Shown: in pieces, positions 17,346-25,336 of the stretch
Position numbering within the stretch: the first letter of the stretch is position 1
Layout of the letters: every line of letters starts with the position of its first letter
Origin: Microbacterium esteraromaticum
GTDB taxonomy: Bacteria; Actinomycetota; Actinomycetes; Actinomycetales; Microbacteriaceae
NCBI RefSeq assembly: GCF_016907315.1
Contig: NZ_JAFBBS010000001.1
Coordinates: 2,108,001-2,172,000, forward strand
Direction: 5' to 3'
DNA: 64,000 nt
Program-made: the position numbers and the translations under genes
The notes under the pieces: model-generated
What the model was told of the DNA's origin: nothing
Database searches by the model: none
The model's input: the letters and a program-made list of their open reading frames with translations, nothing else

Positions 17346-18731
17346 ATGAGCATCACGCGCCGAACCCTGCTCGTCGGTGCCGGAGCGGGCGCCGTCGGGC
17401 TGCTGCTCGCCGCCTGCACCCCCGAGCCGGCGCCCGCGCCCACCCGCACGAAGACGCCGATGCCGCGGCCAACCGCGCCCGAGTCCGTGCCGGCTCCGGC
17501 CGGCTGGCTGCGCAGCACGTGGGCCACCGATCCGTACTCGCTCGGGTCGGTCAGCTACCTGCCGGCCGGAGTCGATCCCAGCGAGCGCGAACGTCTCGCC
17601 GAACCCGTGCTCGACCGGGTGTTCTTCGCCGGAGAGGCCACCGACTCGGCCAATCCCGGCACGGTCGTCGGCGCCGTCGACGCCGCACGTCGCGCCGCCC
17701 TCGCGCTCATCGCCGCAGCAGGTGACACCGAGCGGATCGCCGTGGTCGGCGCGGGTGCCGCCGGCGTGATCGCCGCCCGGATGCTGACGGATGCCGGACA
17801 CGACGTCACCGTGTTCGAGGCGCGGGAGCGCCTCGGCGGGCGCATCCGCAGCGAGGTGGACGACGAGCAGTGGCCGGTGCCCCCGCAGCTCGGAGCCTGG
17901 CTGCTCAGCGACGACGAGCTCGCCGCGCTCTCAGACCGCCTCGTCGACATCAGCGACGAGACCATGACGTTCGACACCGCGACCGGCTGGACGGCAGAGG
18001 GAGAGGCGGCGACGGTCGACGGCGCCGCGATCGCCGACGCACTTCAGAAGGCCGAGTCCGCGGCATCCGACCCGTCGATCGCCGACGCGCTCGCCGCGAG
18101 CGGCGCGAACACAGACGACCCCGCGCTCGCCGCATCGCTCGCCTGGCTCGCGGCGATGACCGGCGCCGACCCGGCGCGCGCCTCGAGCTGGTATCCGCCC
18201 GACTTCCCCGCCGACACCGTGCACGGCGTGACCGGCGACCTCATCACGTTCCTGAAGGAGCACCTCGACGGACTCGACGTCACCACCGCATCGCCGGTGG
18301 TGCGCATCGCGTACGACGACCGCGGAGTCAGCCTGCGGCTCGGCACCGGCGAGGCGCTCTCATACGACCGGGTGGTCGTCACCGCGCCGCTCGGGGTGCT
18401 GCAGAAGCAGGGGATCGAGTTCGCCCCCGCGCTGCCTTTCGCGCATCGCGGGGCGATCTCGGCCCTGGCATCCGGATTCGTCGAGACCGTCTGGATGCGA
18501 TTCGACGAGCCGTTCTGGACCACCGAGGCGGCGATCTGGCACGTCGTCGGGGGAGGCGGGCTGATCCGCACCTGGCTCAACCTGCAGCCGGCCACGGGAG
18601 AGCCTGTGCTCGTCGGGCTGGTCGGCGGTGCCGACGCCGAGCAGTTCGCCGAGCTCAGCGAGCGCGACGCGGCGGTAGCGGCACGCGCCTCGCTGGCGTT
18701 CTTCGCAGAGCCGGCAGCGGACGAGGGCTGA
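17346..18731 (+). CDS. Amine-oxidase-like FAD lipoprotein with circularly permuted order
   Basis: 461 residues. A Tat-like Arg5-Arg6 and lipobox Cys24 suggest export and lipid anchoring. Residues about 53-120 match the segment that normally ends flavin amine oxidases (WATDPYSLGSVSYLPAG, then VFFAGEATDSANPGTVVGAV). Only after it, at about 132-170, comes the FAD Rossmann motif that normally begins them (IAVVGAGAAGVIAARML, ARERLGGRI). The protein ends just where the missing tail would follow. All parts for a complete fold are present in permuted order. A -10-like TAGTCT (17330-17335) lies 10 bases before ATG 17346. Its last 77 bases overlap the convergent Pr6Pr gene. Substrate unknown. Confidence 0.8.
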   Translation: MSITRRTLLVGAGAGAVGLLLAACTPEPAPAPTRTKTPMPRPTAPESVPAPAGWLRSTWATDPYSLGSVSYLPAGVDPSERERLAEPVLDRVFFAGEATDSANPGTVVGAVDAARRAALALIAAAGDTERIAVVGAGAAGVIAARMLTDAGHDVTVFEARERLGGRIRSEVDDEQWPVPPQLGAWLLSDDELAALSDRLVDISDETMTFDTATGWTAEGEAATVDGAAIADALQKAESAASDPSIADALAASGANTDDPALAASLAWLAAMTGADPARASSWYPPDFPADTVHGVTGDLITFLKEHLDGLDVTTASPVVRIAYDDRGVSLRLGTGEALSYDRVVVTAPLGVLQKQGIEFAPALPFAHRGAISALASGFVETVWMRFDEPFWTTEAAIWHVVGGGGLIRTWLNLQPATGEPVLVGLVGGADAEQFAELSERDAAVAARASLAFFAEPAADEG

Positions 18732-19404
18732 GCTCGCCCCACGGCGGGACCGTCGGGCGCACCCGGCTGAGCAGCACCAGGCACGATGCCACCCCGGCGA
18801 AGATCGACAGAGCGAGAGCGCAGCTGAGCACCATCTCGCCGATGCCGGACACCTGCCTCAGATCGAGGAAGTAGTACGGGTACCAGCCGATGAGGCTGCC
18901 CCGCCAGATCGTGAAGATGCCCCACAGCAGGGGATAGACCAGCACGAACGGCACCACCCGCCACGATGCGGCGCGGCGTCCTGGCCCGATCACCCACGCG
19001 ACGATCGTCCACGCAGGCAGCACGAAGTGCAGCAGGACGTCGGACCAGGGGACGGTGATGGGGATGCCCCTCTCACCCGCCTGCCAGACGATGAGCCCGA
19101 ACGCGAGACCTGCCGTGATCGTCCAGCTCAGCACCAGCGCGCGTGCGGTCGTGAGCCAGGCCGGGTCCTCCTCGTGACGCAGCGCGATGACACCCGCGAT
19201 TATCGCGAGAACGGCGAACGCGGTGTTCGACTGGATCGTCAGGTATGCGAAGAAGTTGGCGCCGGCGAGGGTCTGAGAGCCCATGCCCCACAGCATCCGG
19301 TGCACGAGCGCCGCGATGCACACGGCCGCGGTCAGCAGACGCGACCAGCCGAAGATCCTTCGCGTGAGCACTCGAGTGTCGTCCTCCCGGCGGTCCGGCG
19401 GCAT
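18655..19404 (-). CDS. Pr6Pr family integral membrane protein
   Basis: 249 residues with six hydrophobic segments. It has the Pr6Pr-family features: an early YLTIQSNT motif, HFVLPAWTIVAWV in the middle, and the WGIFTIWRGSLIGWYPYYFLDL region near the end. The C-terminal 25 residues are proline/arginine rich and are encoded in the 77-bp overlap with the convergent amine-oxidase gene, so they may be a late extension. Function unknown. The start ATG 19404 lacks a clear ribosome site; GTG 19371 is an alternative. Confidence 0.8.
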   Translation of the reverse strand: MPPDRREDDTRVLTRRIFGWSRLLTAAVCIAALVHRMLWGMGSQTLAGANFFAYLTIQSNTAFAVLAIIAGVIALRHEEDPAWLTTARALVLSWTITAGLAFGLIVWQAGERGIPITVPWSDVLLHFVLPAWTIVAWVIGPGRRAASWRVVPFVLVYPLLWGIFTIWRGSLIGWYPYYFLDLRQVSGIGEMVLSCALALSIFAGVASCLVLLSRVRPTVPPWGELSPRPLPALRRTPARRVPLPPRRAR

Positions 19405-19480
19405 CGGGAGGGCCGCACCACCGCTTCGAGTCTATGCATGCCCGTCAGGTGCCTCCCGAGCGCGCGACTAGAGTGGCGCC

Positions 19481-19870
19481 GTGACCTCGCCGCCCACCGC
19501 ACGCACCGTGCTGCGCCGCGCCGCGCTCGCCGCGGCGGGCGGCGCCGTCGGCACGGCCGCCCGTCTCGGGCTCGGGATGCTGATCGCCGACGCCCCCGCC
19601 TCCGTGCTCGTCGCCAACATCGTCGGGGCGATGCTGCTGGGCATCCTCACCGCGCGGCTGCCGGCCTCCGACCTGCGGATCCTGCTCGGAACGGGCGTGC
19701 TCGGCGGCTTCACCACCTACAGCGCGTTCGCGGTCGACAGCATCGGCCTGTGGTCGGCGTCGCCCGCGCTCGCCGCCGGATACGTCGCCGCGAGTCTCAT
19801 CGGCGGGCTGCTCGCCGCCTGGATCGGCCTGCGCGTCGGAGGATCGCTCGGACGAAGGAGCGCGTCGTGA
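19481..19870 (+). CDS. crcB: Fluoride channel CrcB/Fluc, first subunit
   Basis: A 129-residue, four-helix membrane protein of the Fluc family, which lets fluoride leave the cell. Signature residues: an Asn in VANIVGAMLLGI and GGFTTYSAFAVDS in the third segment. It starts at GTG 19481 with a -10-like TAGAGT (19469-19474) 6 bases upstream, predicting a leaderless mRNA. I see no fluoride riboswitch in the 76-base gap. It overlaps the second crcB by 4 bp, so the two polypeptides probably form a heterodimeric dual-topology channel. Confidence 0.92.
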   Translation: MTSPPTARTVLRRAALAAAGGAVGTAARLGLGMLIADAPASVLVANIVGAMLLGILTARLPASDLRILLGTGVLGGFTTYSAFAVDSIGLWSASPALAAGYVAASLIGGLLAAWIGLRVGGSLGRRSAS

Positions 19871-20229
19871 GCCCTCTGGTGTTCCTGCTCGCCGCCGCCT
19901 GCGGCGGCCTGGGGGCGGCGACCCGCTACCTGGTCGACATCGGCATCGCGCGCGCGACGGGCTCACGGTTCCCGTGGGGTGTGATGGTGATCAACGTCAC
20001 GGGATCGCTGCTGCTGGGGCTGGTGGTCGGGATGCTGCCGGGCGCCGCCTTCGTGCTGGGTGCCGGCTTCCTCGGCGGCTACACGACCTTCAGCACGGCG
20101 ATGATCGACGCCATCTCGCTCTGGCGGGACGGCGAGCAGAGAGCTGCCGTCTTCGACCTGCTGGGGATGCTCGTGCTCTCGCTCGCCGCGGCCGGCCTCG
20201 GGCTCGCACAGGGCGGCGCCCTCAGCTGA
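19867..20229 (+). CDS. crcB: Fluoride channel CrcB/Fluc, second subunit
   Basis: A 120-residue homologue of the preceding gene, with VMVINVTGSLLLGLVVG (conserved Asn) and LGGYTTFSTAMIDAI. In species with paired Fluc genes the two subunits insert in opposite orientations and make one channel. The differing charged residues at the segment ends would allow that here. GTG 19867 overlaps the first crcB stop (19867-19870), which enforces coupled synthesis. Confidence 0.92.
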   Translation: MSPLVFLLAAACGGLGAATRYLVDIGIARATGSRFPWGVMVINVTGSLLLGLVVGMLPGAAFVLGAGFLGGYTTFSTAMIDAISLWRDGEQRAAVFDLLGMLVLSLAAAGLGLAQGGALS

Positions 20230-20264
20230 CCTGCGCTGCCAGTCGGGGCACAGCTTCGCCGACG

Positions 20265-20283
20265 CATAATGTACAGACGTACA
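20265..20283 (+). promoter_or_regulatory. Likely promoter -10 and TetR operator
   Basis: CATAAT (20265-20270) resembles a -10 box. Overlapping its last base is TGTAC-AGAC-GTACA (20270-20283), an inverted repeat with 5-bp arms. It lies 22 bp before the TetR gene, a position suited to autorepression of the tetR-RND operon. Confidence 0.6.
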
Positions 20284-20305
20284 CTTCGACCCCGGGGGAG
20301 GGATC

Positions 20306-20878
20306 TTGAGCGAGCCGCAGCGCCGTCGCCGTGATCCCGAGGCGCGCAGGCGCGAGATCGTCGCCGCCGCCGCCGAGCTGATCGTCGAGGTGGGGGTGAG
20401 CGCCGTGACGCACCGCATGATCGCGTCACGTGCGGGCGTGCCCCTCGGCGCGACGACCCAGTACTTCGCCACCCTCGACGACCTGCGCTCCGAGGCGCTG
20501 CACCACCTGGTCACCGAGGTCGACGCCGGCATCGACGACATCCGCGCCGCTCTCGAGCAGCGCGGTGCGACCCCCGCCGTGCTCGCCGACCTCCTCGTGA
20601 AGGGCCTGGCCGACGCGCGCGCTCTCGAAGCCGACCGCGCCGTCGTCACCGCGGCCATCGACGATCCGCAGCTGCGCGCACTCGCGCGCCGCTGGTCCGA
20701 GCGCATGATCGGGTTCCTCGTACCCGACTACGGCGTCGAGCGCGCCACCGCGGCATCCGTCTTCATCGATGGCGTGCTCTGGCACGCCCGCATCCACGAC
20801 GAACCCCTCGACATCACCCTCATCGAGGACGCCCTCACCGGCATCCTCGGCACCGAAACCACGACGACGAGCGACTGA
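20306..20878 (+). CDS. TetR family transcriptional regulator
   Basis: 190 residues. The N-terminal helix-turn-helix is RREIVAAAAELIVEVGVSAV plus RAGVPLGATTQYF, followed by a helical ligand domain. TTG 20306 is supported by a strong GGGGGAGGGA upstream. Only 10 bases separate it from the RND transporter gene, so it most likely represses its own operon and is released by a pump substrate. The operator candidate is at 20270-20283. Confidence 0.9.
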   Translation: MSEPQRRRRDPEARRREIVAAAAELIVEVGVSAVTHRMIASRAGVPLGATTQYFATLDDLRSEALHHLVTEVDAGIDDIRAALEQRGATPAVLADLLVKGLADARALEADRAVVTAAIDDPQLRALARRWSERMIGFLVPDYGVERATAASVFIDGVLWHARIHDEPLDITLIEDALTGILGTETTTTSD

Positions 20879-20888
20879 AAGAGCACCC

Positions 20889-23800
20889 GTGTCGAACCTC
20901 TCCGTTCTCAGCCTGCGCAACCGCGCACTCATCGCGCTGATCACCATCGTGTCCGCCGTCTTCGGCGGCCTGGCCCTCACGAACCTCAAGCAGGAGCTGA
21001 TCCCCTCGCTCGAGCTGCCCGCACTGGTGGTCATGACCACCTACCCCGGCGCCTCGCCCGAGGTCGTCGAGAACGACGTGTCGACGCCCATCGAGAACGC
21101 CATCCAGGGCGTACCCGGCCTCGAGTCGAGCAGCGCCACAAGCACGACCGACGCCTCGATCGTGCAGGCGATGTTCGCCTACGGCACCGACCTCGCCACG
21201 GCAGAGCAGAAGATGCAGCAGGCGATCAACCGCATCTCGCGGCAGCTGCCGGACGACGTGAGCCCGCAGGTGCTCAGCGTCTCGATCGACGACTTCCCCG
21301 TCATCCAGATCGCGGTCACCGGGTTCGGCGACTCAGAGACCGCGCAGCAGGATCTCGAGACCACCGTGGTCCCCGAGCTGGAGGACGTCGACGGCGTCAA
21401 CGCCGCGCAGATCGTCGGCGGCGTCGGTCAGCGCATCACGATCACGCCCGACGAGCAGAAGCTGTTCCGCGCTGGGCAGAGCACGCAGGCGATCCGCCAG
21501 GCGCTGCAGCAGAACGGGGCACTGCTGCCCGGTGGTGACATCACCGAGGGTGACGAGACGCTCACGGTGCAGTCCGGTGCGAAGCTCACCTCGGCCGACG
21601 ACGTGGCGGTTCTGCCTCTCGCGGGCACCGACCTCACGATCGGCGAGGTCGCGACGGTCGCGCAGGTCAGCGACCCCGTGACCTCGATCTCGCGGGTCGA
21701 CGGCGAAGACGCCCTGTCGATCGCGGTGACCAAGCTGCCCGCCGCGAACACCGTCGAGGTCTCGCAGGGCGTGCTCGCCGCACTCGACGAGCTCGGCGAC
21801 GCCTTCCCCGACGCCGAGTTCACCGTCATCTTCGACCAGGCGCCCTACATCCAGCAGTCGATCGAGACGCTCGCGACCGAGGGCATGCTGGGGCTCGCGT
21901 TCGCGGTGATCGTGATCCTCGTCTTCCTGCTCTCGATCCGCTCGACGCTCGTCACCGCGATCTCTATCCCCACCAGCGTGCTGATCACCTTCATCGGGCT
22001 GCAGGCGTTCGGGTACTCGCTGAACGTGCTGACCCTCGGTGCGCTCACCATTGCCATCGGGCGCGTCGTCGACGACTCGATCGTCGTGATCGAGAACATC
22101 AAGAGGCACTACGTCGAGGGCGCCGACAAGGGCGACGCCATCCGGCTGGCCGTGCGCGAGGTGGCATCCGCCATCACCGCGTCGACCATCACCACCGTCG
22201 CCGTGTTCCTGCCGATCGTGTTCGTCGGCGACATGGTCGGCGAGCTGTTCCGGCCGTTCGCGATGACCGTCACGATCGCCATGGTCGCCTCGCTGCTCGT
22301 CTCACTGACGATCGTGCCCGTGCTCGCGTACTGGTTCCTGCGGCCGGGCAGGCCGCTGCTCGCCGAGGACGGCTCGCGGATCGACCCCGAGCATCCGGAT
22401 GCCCCTCCCACTCCCCTCCAGCGTCTCTACCGGCCCATCCTCGGGTGGACGCTCAAGCACTCCGCGATCACGGTGGTGCTGGCCGTGGTCGTGCTCGCCG
22501 GAACGCTGGCCGCCGCCCCGCTGATGAAGATCAACTTCCTCAGCGACTCGGGTCAGAACACGATGACCGTCACGCAGGACATCGGCGAAACCGCGAGTCT
22601 CGAGGCGAAGTCCGAGGCCGCGAAGAAGGTCGAGGAGGCGCTCGACGGCGTCGACGGCATCACCCACGTGCAGGCGTCGATCGGCTCGAGCGGCTCGGCC
22701 CTGCGCGACGCCTTCTCGGGCGGCGCCGGCATCACCTACTCGATCCAGACCAGCGACCACGCCGACCAGGAGACGCTGCGCGCCGACGTGCAGAAGAAGC
22801 TCGACGCGATCGACGACGTCGGCGAGGTCTCGGTCGGCGCATCGTCCGGCGGCTTCGGCTCGAGCGACATCGAGATCACCGTCACTGCGCCGAACGCCGA
22901 CGACCTGCAGGCCGGCACCGATGCCCTCATGAAGGAGCTCGAGGGGCGCGACGGCATCGGCCAGGTCACGAACAACCTGGCGGCGTCGCTGCCGTACATC
23001 GCCGTGGTCGTCGACCGCGAGGCCGCCGCCGCGCGCGGCCTGTCGGAGGTCGCCGTCGGGTCGATCGTGTCGAACACGATGCGCCCGCAGCAGATCGGCT
23101 CGGTCGAGGTCGACGACTCGGCGCTCACCGTCTACCTCGTCGACCCCGAGCCGCCGGCATCCGTCGATGCGCTGAAGAAGCTCACCATCCCGACGGCGAC
23201 AGGACCGGCGCAGCTGCAGGATCTCGCGACGGTCGAGCAGCGCAACGGACCGACGTCGATCTCGACAGAGCAGGGTCGCCGCACCGCCACGATCACCGTG
23301 CCGCCGGCGTCCGACGATCTGGCCGTCGCCACGGCATCGGTCAGCGCAGCCCTCGACAAGGTCGACCTGCCCGACGGCGCGCGCGCCGAAGTCGGGGGCG
23401 TCGCCGAGCAGCAGACCGAGTCGTTCTCGCAGCTCGGACTCGCGATGCTCGCGGCGATCCTCATCGTGTACGTGGTGATGGTCGCGACGTTCAAGTCGCT
23501 GCGTCAGCCGCTGCTGCTGCTCGTGTCGGTGCCGTTCGCCGCGACGGGGGCGATCCTGCTGCAGATCGTCACCGGGGTGCCGCTGGGCGTCGCGTCGCTG
23601 ATCGGCGTGCTGATGCTGATCGGCATCGTGGTGACCAACGCGATCGTGCTCGTCGACCTCGTCAACCAGTACCGCGAGAAGGGGCTGTCGACGCCGGAGG
23701 CGGTGATGGCGGGTGGCGAGAAGCGCCTGCGTCCGATCCTCATGACGGCGCTGGCGACGATCTTCGCGCTCACGCCCATGGCCCTCGGCATCACCGGACA

Positions 23801-24080
23801 CGGCGGGTTCATCTCGCAGCCGCTCGCTATCGTCGTGATCGGCGGTCTCGTTTCGTCGACGGTGCTGACGCTCATCGTGCTGCCGACGCTCTACAACCTC
23901 GTCGAGGGTGCCAAGGAGCGGCGTCGGGCGAAGCGCGGCGAGCTGCCCTCCACGCCCGACCACGCCGACCCGGTCGACCACGCCGACCCGGTCGACCACG
24001 CCGACCCGGCCGACGCGGCCGGTCATCCCGACGTCGCCCTCACCCGCCGGCAGCTCCGCGCAGGCGGCGCCCACGACTGA
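20889..24080 (+). CDS. RND efflux transporter, HAE1/AcrB-like
   Basis: 1063 residues. A duplicated architecture: a membrane segment near residues 10-30, a large external domain, a bundle of segments, then the same again. The proton-relay Asp pair is in GRVVDDSIVVIENI (about 391-400). The second bundle has GIVVTNAIVLVDLVNQY (about 905-920). It would export hydrophobic compounds using the proton gradient. Actinobacteria lack a TolC partner, so it probably moves substrates across or out of the cytoplasmic membrane alone. GTG 20889 is the start closest to the canonical N-terminus (SNLSVLSLRNRALIALI). The tail holds a threefold DHADPV repeat. No membrane-fusion protein gene is adjacent. Confidence 0.9.
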   Translation: MSNLSVLSLRNRALIALITIVSAVFGGLALTNLKQELIPSLELPALVVMTTYPGASPEVVENDVSTPIENAIQGVPGLESSSATSTTDASIVQAMFAYGTDLATAEQKMQQAINRISRQLPDDVSPQVLSVSIDDFPVIQIAVTGFGDSETAQQDLETTVVPELEDVDGVNAAQIVGGVGQRITITPDEQKLFRAGQSTQAIRQALQQNGALLPGGDITEGDETLTVQSGAKLTSADDVAVLPLAGTDLTIGEVATVAQVSDPVTSISRVDGEDALSIAVTKLPAANTVEVSQGVLAALDELGDAFPDAEFTVIFDQAPYIQQSIETLATEGMLGLAFAVIVILVFLLSIRSTLVTAISIPTSVLITFIGLQAFGYSLNVLTLGALTIAIGRVVDDSIVVIENIKRHYVEGADKGDAIRLAVREVASAITASTITTVAVFLPIVFVGDMVGELFRPFAMTVTIAMVASLLVSLTIVPVLAYWFLRPGRPLLAEDGSRIDPEHPDAPPTPLQRLYRPILGWTLKHSAITVVLAVVVLAGTLAAAPLMKINFLSDSGQNTMTVTQDIGETASLEAKSEAAKKVEEALDGVDGITHVQASIGSSGSALRDAFSGGAGITYSIQTSDHADQETLRADVQKKLDAIDDVGEVSVGASSGGFGSSDIEITVTAPNADDLQAGTDALMKELEGRDGIGQVTNNLAASLPYIAVVVDREAAAARGLSEVAVGSIVSNTMRPQQIGSVEVDDSALTVYLVDPEPPASVDALKKLTIPTATGPAQLQDLATVEQRNGPTSISTEQGRRTATITVPPASDDLAVATASVSAALDKVDLPDGARAEVGGVAEQQTESFSQLGLAMLAAILIVYVVMVATFKSLRQPLLLLVSVPFAATGAILLQIVTGVPLGVASLIGVLMLIGIVVTNAIVLVDLVNQYREKGLSTPEAVMAGGEKRLRPILMTALATIFALTPMALGITGHGGFISQPLAIVVIGGLVSSTVLTLIVLPTLYNLVEGAKERRRAKRGELPSTPDHADPVDHADPVDHADPADAAGHPDVALTRRQLRAGGAHD
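23961..24014 (+). repeat. Three 18-bp tandem repeats in the RND gene tail
   Basis: Three consecutive copies of CACGCCGACCCGGTCGAC (the last with one change) encode the hexapeptide HADPVD three times in the cytoplasmic tail of the RND pump. The perfect identity at DNA level suggests recent slippage, so copy number may vary between strains. Confidence 0.85.
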
Positions 24081-24097
24081 GAGGTCCCGAGAGGTCG

Positions 24098-24133
24098 GAA
24101 ACGCACCGGAACGGGCATCCGGAGGTGCGTTTC
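24098..24133. terminator. Bidirectional terminator
   Basis: A perfect 10-bp stem, GAAACGCACC (24098-24107) with GGTGCGTTTC (24124-24133), ends in TTTC on the plus strand and gives a similar T-rich end on the minus strand. It separates the convergent RND and epimerase genes. Confidence 0.75.
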
Positions 24134-24169
24134 TGATCTCTCACCCGACGCGGCGGGTGTGCGAGCGCG

Positions 24170-25087
24170 TCAGGCGAAGCGGATGCCCCACCGCAGCGTC
24201 CACGACTCGCCCTCGGCGAGCCGGCGCAGCCCGCGACCGGAGTTGAACGCATCGGCCGGAGCGGTCATGGGCTCGATGGCGACGGCGAGAGGCTGGCCAG
24301 GGTACTTCGCGCTCGTGAAGGCCTGCACGAAGTCGAACCCCTCGCCCTGCTGCAGCGTGACCGCGTGTCCGTCGGGAGCCGTCAGGGTGGTGCGAGCGAA
24401 CCCGTCGGCGTCGCGGTGCAGGTTCGCATATCCGGTGTCGAGCTGCACGTCGCCGAGGCGGCGCCCCTCGCGCAGATCGGTGCCGACGGACACGGGGCTC
24501 TCCCCGACCGGCAGCATCCGGTCATCGGTCTCGAAGTACGTCTCGGCGGGCAGCCGCAGCACGAGATCGCGCGCGTCGACACCGCCGATCACGAAGAACG
24601 GATGCGTGCCGAGCGCCACAGGCGCGGGTTCGGCGGAGTGATTGGTCAGGGAGTGGGTGACGTCGATTCCGCCATCCGTCAGCGCGTACGTGACCGACGT
24701 CGCGACGACGTACGGATACCCGGTCTGCGGCACGACGGTGGCGGCGAGTGTCACCGACTCGTCGGTGTGCTCGGCGATCTCGTAGGCGCTGAAGCGCAGC
24801 AGTCCGTGGCTCGCGTTGCGGAACTTGGGCTCGCTGATCGAGAGGGCGCGTTCGGTGTCGCCGTCCTGCCAGACACCGTCGCGGATGCGGTTCGGCCACG
24901 GCACGAGCACCACCCCTGAGCACGACGGCGTCGGCTGGTCGGCCGGATAGGGCGGCACGATCTCGACGCCGCCGACGGTCAGGTGCCGGAGCGAAGCGCC
25001 GACCTGCGCGATCTGGGCGGTGACATCACCGCGGCGAAGGTGGATCTGGATGCCGGTGGGGGAGCCGATCACGTCGTCAAGAGGCAT
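24170..25087 (-). CDS. Aldose 1-epimerase family protein
   Basis: 305 residues of the galactose-mutarotase beta-sandwich fold, cytoplasmic. Visible family motifs: VPWPNRIRDG near residue 60 (substrate-binding Arg), the catalytic-type His in GLLRFSAYE and LGTHPFFV, and a late Glu in VAIEPMTAPADAF. It would interconvert alpha and beta anomers of an aldose. ATG 25087 is preferred over the longer frame because a minus-strand TACGAT (25094-25099) ends exactly 6 bases before it, so the mRNA is probably leaderless. Confidence 0.88.
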   Translation of the reverse strand: MPLDDVIGSPTGIQIHLRRGDVTAQIAQVGASLRHLTVGGVEIVPPYPADQPTPSCSGVVLVPWPNRIRDGVWQDGDTERALSISEPKFRNASHGLLRFSAYEIAEHTDESVTLAATVVPQTGYPYVVATSVTYALTDGGIDVTHSLTNHSAEPAPVALGTHPFFVIGGVDARDLVLRLPAETYFETDDRMLPVGESPVSVGTDLREGRRLGDVQLDTGYANLHRDADGFARTTLTAPDGHAVTLQQGEGFDFVQAFTSAKYPGQPLAVAIEPMTAPADAFNSGRGLRRLAEGESWTLRWGIRFA

Positions 25088-25127
25088 GCCGCCATCGTAC
25101 GGCGGGCACTCTCCCAGCAAACCCCGG

Positions 25128-25336
25128 TATCCTGGAACGAGTCGGCTTCGGGCACCCGCTTCCCAGCGGTTTCTTCCGAGCAGCGCAAGCGCTCATTGTG
25201 AGCCCAGGGGCCGATGGTTCATAACCATCACATGAATGGCCCCGGCCGACGGATGCCCGGGTATGTCCCACGCGCGCTGATCTCTGTGCCCGCGGAAGGG
25301 ACGCTGTTCTCGTGTCAGAGACAGTCAGGAAACACC
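25128..25336 (+). promoter_or_regulatory. Promoter and structured leader of the DEAD-box helicase gene
   Basis: A -10-like TATCCT (25128-25133) would give a leader of about 200 nt. Within it, AGCGC-AA-GCGCT and GCTCA-TTG-TGAGC form consecutive small hairpins (about 25182-25205). GGGGCC (25207-25212) pairs with GGCCCC (25238-25243) around an inner ATGGTT-CAT-AACCAT hairpin (25214-25228). In-frame starts lie in the leader (25214 onwards) without a stop before 25337. Regulation of the helicase by leader folding is inferred. Confidence 0.5.

Noticed and set aside
19405..19480. Fluoride (crcB) riboswitch before the crcB pair
   Set aside because: The gap is short and a -10 box sits 6 bases before the start, leaving no leader for a riboswitch.
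25207..25243. Possible tRNA or riboswitch in the helicase leader
   Set aside because: The hairpins do not form a cloverleaf, there is no T-loop sequence or CCA-end logic, and no known riboswitch core is recognisable. Kept only as a structured leader.
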